Source: Burkholderia sp. | GTDB lineage: Bacteria; Pseudomonadota; Gammaproteobacteria; Burkholderiales; Burkholderiaceae | Assembly: GCF_018375725.1 (NCBI RefSeq) | Contig: NZ_JAHACR010000177.1 | Span: 1 to 8,726, forward strand | Length of the DNA stretch: 8,726 nt | Reading direction: 5' to 3' | Shown here: piece after piece, positions 1 through 5,013 of the stretch | How the letters are laid out: the number at the start of each line of letters is the position of its first letter | Position numbering within the stretch: the stretch's first letter is position 1 | The notes under the pieces: generated by a model | Told to the model about the DNA's origin: nothing | Seen by the model: the letters and a program-made list of their open reading frames with translations, nothing else | Database searches by the model: none | Translations under genes and position numbers: made by a program

Positions 1-246
1 CGGATCTACGATCCGCACAACGGCGTATGGCCGCAGAAGATGCTCGTATCGTTCGACGGTCCGGTCGACGAGGCCGAGTCGGAGGAGCTGCGCTCGGTCT
101 ACCTGATTGCCGACGATCCGGGCACGCAATTCCGCGTCGAATGGCATCGCGCGGACGGCAAGCTCGGCCGGCACGAAGGCGGCCCGCTCGCGACGGTGGC
201 GTTCCTGACGGACGTCGAGATCCCGTGGAGCGACGAGGACGAGTGA
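1..246 (+). CDS. 3' end of an unrecognised conserved-looking protein (partial, 5' end outside window)
   Basis: The frame is open from the first base and ends at TGA 244-246, giving 81 visible residues beginning RIYDPHNGVW. An internal ATG at 40 is in the same frame, but the coding run continues upstream of it, so I treat the gene as truncated by the window edge and do not start it there. The visible part is soluble, with alternating hydrophobic stretches (SVYLIADD, ATVAFLTDVEI) and a very acidic C-terminus ending SDEDE. There is no membrane segment and no motif I recognise. Third codon positions are strongly G/C-rich, as in the neighbouring real genes. It converges on nodJ and is followed 7 nt later by a strong hairpin that probably ends its transcript. 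The function is unknown; I am fairly sure it is coding. Confidence 0.7.
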   Translation, partial: RIYDPHNGVWPQKMLVSFDGPVDEAESEELRSVYLIADDPGTQFRVEWHRADGKLGRHEGGPLATVAFLTDVEIPWSDEDE

Positions 247-253
247 CGTGCCG

Positions 254-285
254 GCACATGGAGCCCGGCACGCGGGCTCATGTGC
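254..285 (+). terminator. Strong hairpin after the partial gene, candidate terminator
   Basis: GCACATG (254-260) pairs with CATGTGC (279-285), and AGCCCG (262-267) pairs with CGGGCT (273-278). The result is 13 base pairs with one bulged G at 261 and a 5-nt loop. It starts 7 nt after the stop codon at 246, in the gap between convergent genes, which is where a terminator is expected. No run of T follows on either strand, so it does not fit the classic intrinsic form. It could act with Rho or simply protect the 3' end of the mRNA. Confidence 0.5.
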
Positions 286-371
286 GTTCGGACGGCCGGG
301 TCGCGGTGCGGTCTGCTTGCCGTCCGGTGCGTGATGTCCGTCATGCTCGCCGGTTGAAAGCGACGATTTCG

Positions 372-1205
372 TCAGCGCATCATCCGGCGCCGGAACAGGC
401 GGGCGGACAATAGGAAACCGCCGATCGCATAGCTGGCCAGGACCGCGACGTGAAGGCCGATGTGTGTGGCAGGGCGGCCGAGCATCGCGGGCCGGATCAA
501 ATCGACCGCGTGGGCGAGCGGCAGCATATGCGCCGCGTGCTGGGCGATTTCCGGCAATTGCGTCAGCGGAAAGAAGACGCCCGACAGCAACAGCATCGGC
601 GTGAGCACGAGCGTCTGATAAAACATGAAGAAATCGTATGACGGCGCAAGCGCTGTGACGATCATCGCGGCGCTCGCGAACGCGAGGCCGGCCAGTGCGA
701 TCACCGGTAGTGCGGCCAGCATCGAGGGAAAGCTCGCATAACCGAGCAGGCCTGCGACGAGCATGATTGCGGCCCCCGACAGCATCGCCTTGCTGGCCGC
801 CCAGACAATCTCCCCGAGCACGATGTCGCCGAGCGCGAGCGGCGTGTGCATGATCGCTTCCCACGTGCGCTGCACGTGCATCCGCGAAAATCCCGAATAC
901 ATCGACTCGAAGCTCGCCGACATCATCACGCTCGACGCGACCGTCCCGGCTGCGAGGAACGCGATGTACGACACGCCGTCGACGCGCCCGACCATCAGGC
1001 CCAGGCCGAAGCCGAGCCCGAACAGATAGATCATGGGATCGGCGAGGTTGCCGAACATCGACGCGATCGCCAGCTTACGCCAGACAAGATAGTTGCGACG
1101 CCAGACGGCGATCCAGTTGGTCGCGTTGGCGGGCATCGCGATCGCGAAGCGCGACTCGCGCGGCGGCGCGGATGCGGCGGTGGCGGAATAGGGGCGTACG
1201 TCCAT
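372..1205 (-). CDS. nodJ: NodJ-type ABC-2 transporter permease
   Basis: This is the membrane half of an ABC-2 (DRA-type) exporter in the inner membrane; its ATPase partner is the NodI-like protein encoded just upstream. The 277-residue product has about six hydrophobic segments, near residues 56-72, 83-99, 128-152, 162-185, 198-214 and 251-270. The ABC-2 family signature region follows the fifth segment (LLSGVFFPLTQLPEIA, about 206-221). The start is ATG 1203-1205, 6 nt after the nodI stop, with an AGGA about 10 nt upstream inside the end of nodI. M24 (MPANATN) is a possible alternative start and would give 254 aa, closer to the roughly 260 aa usual for NodJ. In rhizobia NodIJ exports lipo-chitooligosaccharide Nod factors. 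Here no nod synthesis genes are seen, so the substrate is unknown and the name only marks homology. Confidence 0.88.
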   Translation of the reverse strand: MDVRPYSATAASAPPRESRFAIAMPANATNWIAVWRRNYLVWRKLAIASMFGNLADPMIYLFGLGFGLGLMVGRVDGVSYIAFLAAGTVASSVMMSASFESMYSGFSRMHVQRTWEAIMHTPLALGDIVLGEIVWAASKAMLSGAAIMLVAGLLGYASFPSMLAALPVIALAGLAFASAAMIVTALAPSYDFFMFYQTLVLTPMLLLSGVFFPLTQLPEIAQHAAHMLPLAHAVDLIRPAMLGRPATHIGLHVAVLASYAIGGFLLSARLFRRRMMR

Positions 1206-1211
1206 GTGCGG

Positions 1212-2126
1212 TCAGTCCTGCATTTCACGGCCGGTCAGCCGCAGGAACACATCCTCGAGGTTGGCGGGGCGATGGAGATACCGCAGGCCGGCGCGGCCCC
1301 GCAGTCGCGCGTTGAGCGGTTCGGGATCGCTGACGTAGCAGAACAGCGTCTCGCCGCTGATTTCGGTGCGCTCGGCGAATTCGGCCAGCTCGTCGCGCAA
1401 CGCGGTGGGTTCGGGGCCGTAGATTTCGATCACGTCGCAGCCGATTTCCGATTCGATCAGCGCATGCGGCGCACCCTCGGCGATCTTGCTGCCTTCCTCG
1501 ATCACGCACAGGCGGTCGCACAGGCGCTCCGCCTCTTCCATGAAGTGCGTCGTGATCAGGATCGTCTTGCCGCGTCCGAGCAACGAGCGCAGTCGCTCCC
1601 ACATCAGGTGTCTCGCCTGCGGATCGAGTCCGGTGGTCGGTTCGTCGAGCACCAGCACGTCGGGATCGTTGACGAGCGCGCGCGCAAGCGTCAGACGCCG
1701 CTTCATGCCGCCCGACAATTCGCTGACCCTGGCATTCGCCTTGTTTTCGAGCTTCGCGAACGCGAGCAGCGAGGGGACGAGCGCGTGCGCGTCTTGCGTC
1801 GGGACGCCGAAATAGCGGCTGAACACCAGCAGGTTTTCGCGCACCGTGAAATCGGGGTCAAGATTGTCGAATTGCGGGACGACGCCGACCCGCTGCCGCG
1901 CATGCCGCGCGCGCGACGGAACGGGTTCGCCGCACAGCGAGATCGCGCCGGCGTCGGGATAGGTGATGCCGAGCAGCATTTTCAATGTCGTTGTCTTGCC
2001 GGCGCCGTTCGGGCCGAGCAGGCCGTAGCATTCGCCTGCATGCACGCGGAATGACAGGTCGTTGACGACGAGCTTGTCGCCATAGCGTTTCTCGACGTTC
2101 TGGAAATCGATCGGTGCAACGGACAT
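1212..2126 (-). CDS. nodI: NodI-type ABC transporter ATP-binding protein
   Basis: This is the cytoplasmic ATPase that drives the NodJ-like permease, with which it forms a two-gene unit. The 304-residue product carries a complete ABC cassette: Walker A GPNGAGKTT (38-46), Q-loop Q85, signature LSGGM (137-141), Walker B VLVLDE (157-162), D-loop GLD (166-168) and switch histidine H194. The roughly 90-residue C-terminal extension after the cassette is usual for DRA/NodI-type ATPases. I chose ATG 2126 (MSVAPIDF) because the family fold begins there. A TTG at 2174 in the same frame would add 16 residues of unlikely composition. Neither start has a good Shine-Dalgarno. The gene is transcribed away from the universal stress gene across a 332-nt gap. 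The substrate cannot be inferred. Confidence 0.9.
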   Translation of the reverse strand: MSVAPIDFQNVEKRYGDKLVVNDLSFRVHAGECYGLLGPNGAGKTTTLKMLLGITYPDAGAISLCGEPVPSRARHARQRVGVVPQFDNLDPDFTVRENLLVFSRYFGVPTQDAHALVPSLLAFAKLENKANARVSELSGGMKRRLTLARALVNDPDVLVLDEPTTGLDPQARHLMWERLRSLLGRGKTILITTHFMEEAERLCDRLCVIEEGSKIAEGAPHALIESEIGCDVIEIYGPEPTALRDELAEFAERTEISGETLFCYVSDPEPLNARLRGRAGLRYLHRPANLEDVFLRLTGREMQD

Positions 2127-2228
2127 GACAAGCGATGGGTGTGGATGATTGATGACATCGATCGTACGCGCCAAAGACGCGTTGCGAACGGTTTGGCTGC
2201 ACGCGTGTCACATTGGCTGTGCCGCCAG

Positions 2229-2274
2229 AATGGCGTTCGCGCGCCATGCCGGCATGCGGCGCGAACGAGCCATT
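2229..2274. repeat. 46-bp imperfect palindrome with no spacer
   Basis: The left arm 2229-2250 and right arm 2251-2274 are near-perfect inverted copies. AATGGC pairs with GCCATT, GTTCGCGC with GCGCGAAC, and CATGCC with GGCATG. They are interrupted by a 2-nt insertion (GA, 2267-2268) in the right arm and one 2-bp mismatch (GC 2243-2244 against CG 2257-2258). That gives 20 matched pairs meeting at a CCGG centre. It sits about 125 bp upstream of the nodI start and about 207 bp upstream of the stress-gene start. It could be an operator for a dimeric regulator or a structure-forming element. A terminator is less likely between divergent genes, and there is no T-run. Confidence 0.6.
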
Positions 2275-2445
2275 CTAGTGCATCGCCTGCGCCCCTTCAG
2301 GGCGTGGACGTGCGATGCGGTGCGTGCATGGACGATCGTGCACTGCATCATCGCGTCGAACGCGTGTGGATCGCATCAGCGTTTTCCAGCCCTTGCATCC
2401 TGAATTGCATCGCACCATGATTGCTTCGTAGGCTCCTTTATCTCG

Positions 2446-2454
2446 AAAGGGAGG
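2446..2454 (+). promoter_or_regulatory. Strong ribosome binding site of the universal stress gene
   Basis: AAAGGGAGG lies 4 nt before ATG 2459. It closely matches the anti-Shine-Dalgarno complement and is among the strongest sites in the window. It fixes the start of the gene and suggests efficient translation. Confidence 0.75.
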
Positions 2455-2458
2455 TTTC

Positions 2459-2956
2459 ATGGCTAGCTACAACAAAATTCTGTTGTGTTACGACGGCTCG
2501 CTCGAGGGACGTAAGGCATTGCGTATCGGTGCCAATCTTGCGATGGATCTGAAGGCTGAGACGCATTTGCTGTCGGTCGTCGACATGCGGTCGAGCATCG
2601 CGCAGAGCGCCGGATTGCTGACCGACGTAGCGTGCGGCCGCTTCGAGGAAACGGCGCGTGAAATCCTGCAGGAAGGCGTGGAATGGCTACGCGAACACGG
2701 CGTGCAGGCGGAAGGGCATTTTGCGTTCGGCTATCCGATCGACGAGATCGCGAACCTCGCCTCGGAGCTGAAAGTCGACCTGGTCGTGGTCGGACACCGC
2801 TGCCGAAGCGGTCTGTCGCGATGGTGGATGGGGTCGGGCAATACGCAACTGCTCGATCGCGTATCGTGCAGCATCCTGGTCGCTTGCTCGACGCCCGAGG
2901 AGCAAAAGGCCGAGATTGCTCGCGAGCGAGAAGCGGCGTCCACGACGCCAAGCTAA
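2459..2956 (+). CDS. Universal stress protein, UspA family
   Basis: The product is a cytoplasmic 165-residue single-domain UspA-fold protein; family members help cells survive stationary phase, oxygen limitation and other stress. The first strand and its aspartate (KILLCYDGSLEGRKAL, 6-21), the second strand LLSVVDM (37-43), the strand DLVVVGHR (107-114) and the final strand SILVACS (138-144) follow the family order. The ATP-binding motif G-2x-G-9x-G(S/T) is present as G112-2x-C115-9x-G125-S126, so the second glycine is a cysteine (codon TGC 2801-2803) and nucleotide binding is uncertain. The tail after about 145 (PEEQKAEIAREREAAS) is charged and probably helical or disordered. The gene is transcribed alone, diverging from nodI and converging on the DUF2939-like gene, with a strong ribosome binding site. 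Confidence 0.92.
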   Translation: MASYNKILLCYDGSLEGRKALRIGANLAMDLKAETHLLSVVDMRSSIAQSAGLLTDVACGRFEETAREILQEGVEWLREHGVQAEGHFAFGYPIDEIANLASELKVDLVVVGHRCRSGLSRWWMGSGNTQLLDRVSCSILVACSTPEEQKAEIAREREAASTTPS

Positions 2957-2964
2957 GCGGCGTA

Positions 2965-2986
2965 TCCGGTGCCGGCGCGTGCCGGA
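2965..2986. terminator. GC-rich hairpin between convergent genes, possible shared terminator
   Basis: TCCGGTGC (2965-2972) can pair with GTGCCGGA (2979-2986) using six Watson-Crick and two G-T pairs, with a 6-nt loop. It lies in the 46-nt gap between the stops of the stress gene (2956) and the DUF2939-like gene (3003). There is no T-run on either side, so termination by this hairpin is only inferred. Confidence 0.3.
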
Positions 2987-3002
2987 CGCACACTGCGCGG
3001 TG

Positions 3003-3713
3003 TCAGCCGTGCAGATCGATCGCGGACAATTTCCATGAGAACAGGTCGACGCGGTGGAAGATCGCCGCGTAGCGCTCGCCGTTGGCATTGCGCTGATAGG
3101 TGACGACGAATTCGTCGATATTGCGGTAGCCGGCGTGGGTTTGCGGGCGTGTGCTTGCGTCCGCATATGCCTGAGCGGCGGTTGGCGCGGCCGACGTCAC
3201 GGTGGGCGCGCTTGCTGCGGCGCTGAGCCGGCCTGATGCGTCGGCAGGCATAGTCATATCCCTGGGCGCGCTCCCGGATGCGCCGCTGGGCGGGTTTCCG
3301 GACCGTTGCGCAGCCCACTCGGGGAGGCGCTCGCCAGGCTCGCCGCGCGGGGGGATTCCGCTCATCAACGCGGCGACGCCGTCCGGGGTCGCATAGGCAT
3401 CGACCAGCGGCCCGATCAACGCGGAGCCGATCAACGCACCGATTGCCGCGAGCGGATCGTTGTCCGGCCGTTTCGCATCGATCCGTCGCATCAATTCATT
3501 GGTGATCTGCTGCTTCAGACTGATGCGCAGGGACGGGAAATCGACATACTCGCTGACTGCATGCGAATCGCGTGCGTCGATCGCAGCCTTCAGACGATTG
3601 AGCGCGATATACGGCGACGCGTACGCATAGCTGATCGCCGCGATGACAGCGACGATCAGCATGATGGTCAGCAAGGGTTTGAGCCGCACCGCGCGGCCCG
3701 GCGCGTGACTCAC
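3003..3713 (-). CDS. DUF2939-like membrane-anchored protein of unknown function
   Basis: The 236-residue product has a basic N-terminus and one strong hydrophobic segment at about 13-33 (LTIMLIVAVIAAISYAYAS), then a domain beginning PYIALNRLKAAIDARDSHAVSEYVDFPSLR. This resembles the DUF2939 family: an N-terminal anchor followed by a helix-rich region that opens with a short repeat-like 'AIDARD' helix. Residues 121-190 are a low-complexity Pro/Ala/Ser/Thr linker, and a small beta-rich end (NIDEFVVTYQ to FSWKLSAIDLHG) finishes the protein. I infer an inner-membrane anchor with the rest in the periplasm. The start is GTG 3711-3713, supported by GGAGG at 3718-3722, 4 nt away. The first internal ATG (M18) would cut into the anchor. 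The gene lies 29 nt behind the 110-aa gene and is probably co-transcribed with lexA. Family assignment is by recognition; function is unknown. Confidence 0.78.
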   Translation of the reverse strand: MSHAPGRAVRLKPLLTIMLIVAVIAAISYAYASPYIALNRLKAAIDARDSHAVSEYVDFPSLRISLKQQITNELMRRIDAKRPDNDPLAAIGALIGSALIGPLVDAYATPDGVAALMSGIPPRGEPGERLPEWAAQRSGNPPSGASGSAPRDMTMPADASGRLSAAASAPTVTSAAPTAAQAYADASTRPQTHAGYRNIDEFVVTYQRNANGERYAAIFHRVDLFSWKLSAIDLHG

Positions 3714-3742
3714 TACGCCTCCGGTTCAAGAGCAATCCTGAA

Positions 3743-4075
3743 TCAGAGACCGCCTTGCGGGACTGAATGTTCCTCGGCAATGCAGCGATCGATCATCTGG
3801 CACACCGCGTCGATCGTTCCGACCATGATCAGGCGCGACGGACCGTGATAGACACGCACCGGTGCACGGCGCGACGGCTCGGCATGATTCAGGCCGGCGT
3901 TCAGCGACACCCGCGCGAATGCGGGCAATGCCGATGGCAGCAGGGACGCCTGCCGTTCGACTGCTTGATGACCGGTGGGCGCGGCGACGGACAGCGGTGC
4001 GCAGGGCGTGCGACCGCGAAGATGACGCAGACGGCCGAATTGACGGAAAGGCAGCAGACGGGCAAGGCGTTCCAT
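3743..4075 (-). CDS. Small unknown protein encoded directly behind lexA (110 aa), candidate SOS gene
   Basis: I do not recognise this protein. Its frame extends upstream into lexA, so its true start is easy to miss. ATG 4073-4075 has an excellent AGGAG (4082-4086) 6 nt away, and begins 26 nt after the lexA stop. The 110-residue product has an arginine-rich, amphipathic-looking N-terminus (MERLARLLPFRQFGRLRHLR), a variable Ala/Pro-rich middle, and a more ordered-looking end: RVYHGPSRLIMVGTIDAVC (74-92) then QMIDRCIAEE, which reads as a strand followed by a helix. Cysteines are at 25, 92 and 98; there is no transmembrane segment. The position matches that of sulA behind lexA in pseudomonads, but I see no SulA similarity. 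A DNA-damage-inducible role is inferred from location only. Tight spacing and ribosome binding site make it a likely real gene. Confidence 0.72.
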   Translation of the reverse strand: MERLARLLPFRQFGRLRHLRGRTPCAPLSVAAPTGHQAVERQASLLPSALPAFARVSLNAGLNHAEPSRRAPVRVYHGPSRLIMVGTIDAVCQMIDRCIAEEHSVPQGGL

Positions 4076-4081
4076 GTTGTT

Positions 4082-4086
4082 CTCCT
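4082..4086 (-). promoter_or_regulatory. Ribosome binding site that fixes the start of the 110-aa gene
   Basis: AGGAG on the minus strand lies 6 nt before ATG 4075 and within the 26-nt gap behind lexA. Without it, the open frame would be drawn much longer, running back across the end of lexA. Confidence 0.7.
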
Positions 4087-4101
4087 GAGCGAGACAGATG
4101 A

Positions 4102-4749
4102 TCAGAATTCGCCTGAGCGGATCAGCCCGACGGCGATGCCTTCCAGCGCGAATTCCGCGCTGCCGGCCTTGACGAAGATGTTTTCGTAATCCGGGTTCTC
4201 CGCAATCAGCTCGATACCGCCGGGCCGGCGCTTCAGGCGCTTGACCGTGACGTCGTCGCCGAGACGCGCGACGATGATCTGACCGTCCTTCGCTTCCGTG
4301 CGCTTCTGCACGGCGAGCAGGTCGCCATCGAGGATGCCGGCGTCGCGCATCGACAGGCCGCGCACCTTCAGCAGGTAATCCGGCTTGCTGGAGAACAGCG
4401 CGGGATCGCACGCGTAATGCTGGGAAATATGCTCCTGCGCGAGGATCGGGCTGCCCGCCGCAACCCGGCCGACGAGCGGCAGCGACAACTGCATCAGGCC
4501 GGCATGCGGCAGCGTGAACTGGTGCGGGGCATCGTCGAGGCCGAGCAGGCGGATGCCGCGCGACGCGCCTGCCGCCAGCTCGATCACCCCTTTGCGCGCC
4601 AGCGCGCGCAGATGCTCCTCGGCTGCATTCGGCGAACTGAAGCCCAGCTCGGCGGCGATTTCGGCGCGGGTGGGCGGAAAGCCGGAGCGCTCGATCGCGC
4701 GGCGGATCAAGTCGAACACTTGCTGCTGGCGGGCGGTAAGTTTGGTCAT
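4102..4749 (-). CDS. lexA: LexA, SOS response repressor and self-cleaving protease
   Basis: The product binds SOS boxes as a dimer and cleaves itself when activated RecA filaments form after DNA damage, releasing DNA-repair genes. The 215 residues comprise an N-terminal winged-helix DNA-binding domain (about 1-70; TARQQQVFDLI, then the recognition helix around SSPNAAEEHLRAL, 38-50) and a C-terminal S24 peptidase domain. The cleavage site is A98-G99 in GRVAAGSPI. The catalytic serine is S133 (GLSMRDAGI) and the catalytic lysine K170 (VTVKRL), 37 residues apart as in E. coli LexA (S119/K156). I chose ATG 4747-4749 (MTKLTARQ). The longer frame to 4809 would add 20 residues encoded by the operator itself. 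Two LexA boxes lie directly upstream, so it represses itself. It probably heads a three-gene operon. Confidence 0.97.
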   Translation of the reverse strand: MTKLTARQQQVFDLIRRAIERSGFPPTRAEIAAELGFSSPNAAEEHLRALARKGVIELAAGASRGIRLLGLDDAPHQFTLPHAGLMQLSLPLVGRVAAGSPILAQEHISQHYACDPALFSSKPDYLLKVRGLSMRDAGILDGDLLAVQKRTEAKDGQIIVARLGDDVTVKRLKRRPGGIELIAENPDYENIFVKAGSAEFALEGIAVGLIRSGEF

Positions 4750-4756
4750 GGTTGAA

Positions 4757-4772
4757 CTGTATGGATAGACAG
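4757..4772 (-). promoter_or_regulatory. LexA box 2 (proximal)
   Basis: On the plus strand CTGTATGGATAGACAG is a perfect CTGT-N8-ACAG match, 7 bp before the lexA start codon. Its position over the 5' untranslated region would block transcription or its early extension. Assignment is by the known LexA consensus. Confidence 0.88.
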
Positions 4773-4776
4773 TGAG

Positions 4777-4792
4777 CTGTATTTTTATACAG
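4777..4792 (-). promoter_or_regulatory. LexA box 1 (distal), overlapping the likely -10 element
   Basis: CTGTATTTTTATACAG is a perfect CTGT-N8-ACAG match with an AT-rich centre, like the strongest E. coli sites. It lies 20 bp, about two helical turns, from the proximal box centre to centre, so two dimers would sit on the same face of the helix. It overlaps the probable lexA -10 region. Confidence 0.93.
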
Positions 4793-4809
4793 TGCCCGAC
4801 GAATTTCAA
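4782..4809 (-). promoter_or_regulatory. Probable lexA promoter
   Basis: On the minus strand, TTGAAA (4804-4809) as -35 and TAAAAA (4782-4787) as -10 are separated by 16 nt. The -10 falls inside the distal LexA box, which would explain self-repression. Element matches are moderate and the transcription start is not known. Confidence 0.45.
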
Positions 4810-4921
4810 GTGCTACGTGAAGTTCGTCGCGATCGCGCCGGTTCCGCGGCTATTTCGTGGCGCTGTCGCATCGGCTCGTCCGTTGCAGCCGTCGATTTCA
4901 CCCTCGTTAGCACTTTTCAAT

Positions 4922-4951
4922 ATTAAAAAATAAGGAACGATTATTTTTAAT
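4922..4951. repeat. AT-rich inverted repeat upstream of sbp, candidate CysB-family activator site
   Basis: ATTAAAAAATAA (4922-4933) and TTATTTTTAAT (4941-4951) are inverted copies apart from one extra A, around GGAACGA. The stretch is strikingly AT-rich in a GC-rich window. It lies just upstream of, and overlapping, the -35 position of the likely sbp promoter, where LysR-type activators such as CysB bind. That the site is for CysB or a relative is inferred from the sulfate genes downstream, not read from a firm consensus. Confidence 0.5.
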
Positions 4952-4973
4952 CATGTAACCCGTTCGATAGACT
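4945..4973 (+). promoter_or_regulatory. Possible activator-dependent sbp promoter
   Basis: TAGACT (4968-4973) is a fair -10. The hexamer 17 nt before it (TTTTAA, 4945-4950) is a poor -35, as is usual for promoters that need an activator bound upstream. This would leave a leader of about 35 nt before the sbp start codon. It is a guess based on position and context. Confidence 0.35.
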
Positions 4974-5013
4974 GGCCCGAGATCGCAATACCGACAACAC
5001 GGGAGAACCACAG

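Larger units (their letters stand above)
2127..2458. other. Divergent intergenic region between nodI and the universal stress gene
   Basis: I see no convincing gene in these 332 nt; the short open frames lack good start signals. The region must hold promoters for both flanking genes, but I see no clear -35/-10 pair. The best guess for the stress gene, TTGCAT 2393-2398 with CATGAT 2416-2421 (17-nt spacer), is weak. Structural content is a 46-bp imperfect palindrome at 2229-2274 and a small hairpin CGCCC-cttca-GGGCG at 2290-2304. No FNR-type TTGAT-N4-ATCAA box was seen. Confidence 0.6.

Noticed and set aside
846..2054. Long plus-strand open frame (about 400 codons) opposite nodI and nodJ
   Set aside because: It is antisense to two genes with intact family motifs; its Arg/His/Asp-rich composition is typical of a GC-rich antisense frame, and it has no ribosome binding site of note.
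2127..2174. N-terminal extension of NodI from a TTG codon at 2174
   Set aside because: It adds 16 residues before the conserved family start, with no good ribosome binding site; ATG 2126 gives a usual NodI length.
2139..2420. Short overlapping open frames in the nodI/stress-gene gap as possible genes
   Set aside because: They are out of keeping with the codon use of the neighbours, rich in Arg/His/Cys, lack good start signals, and overlap the palindrome.
4076..4411. Long upstream extension of the 110-aa gene into lexA
   Set aside because: That stretch is an out-of-frame reading of the lexA end; the AGGAG site and gap position place the start at 4075.
4750..4809. N-terminal extension of LexA to 4809
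   Set aside because: It would translate through both LexA boxes and the -10 region; the usual LexA start MTKLTARQ is at 4749.
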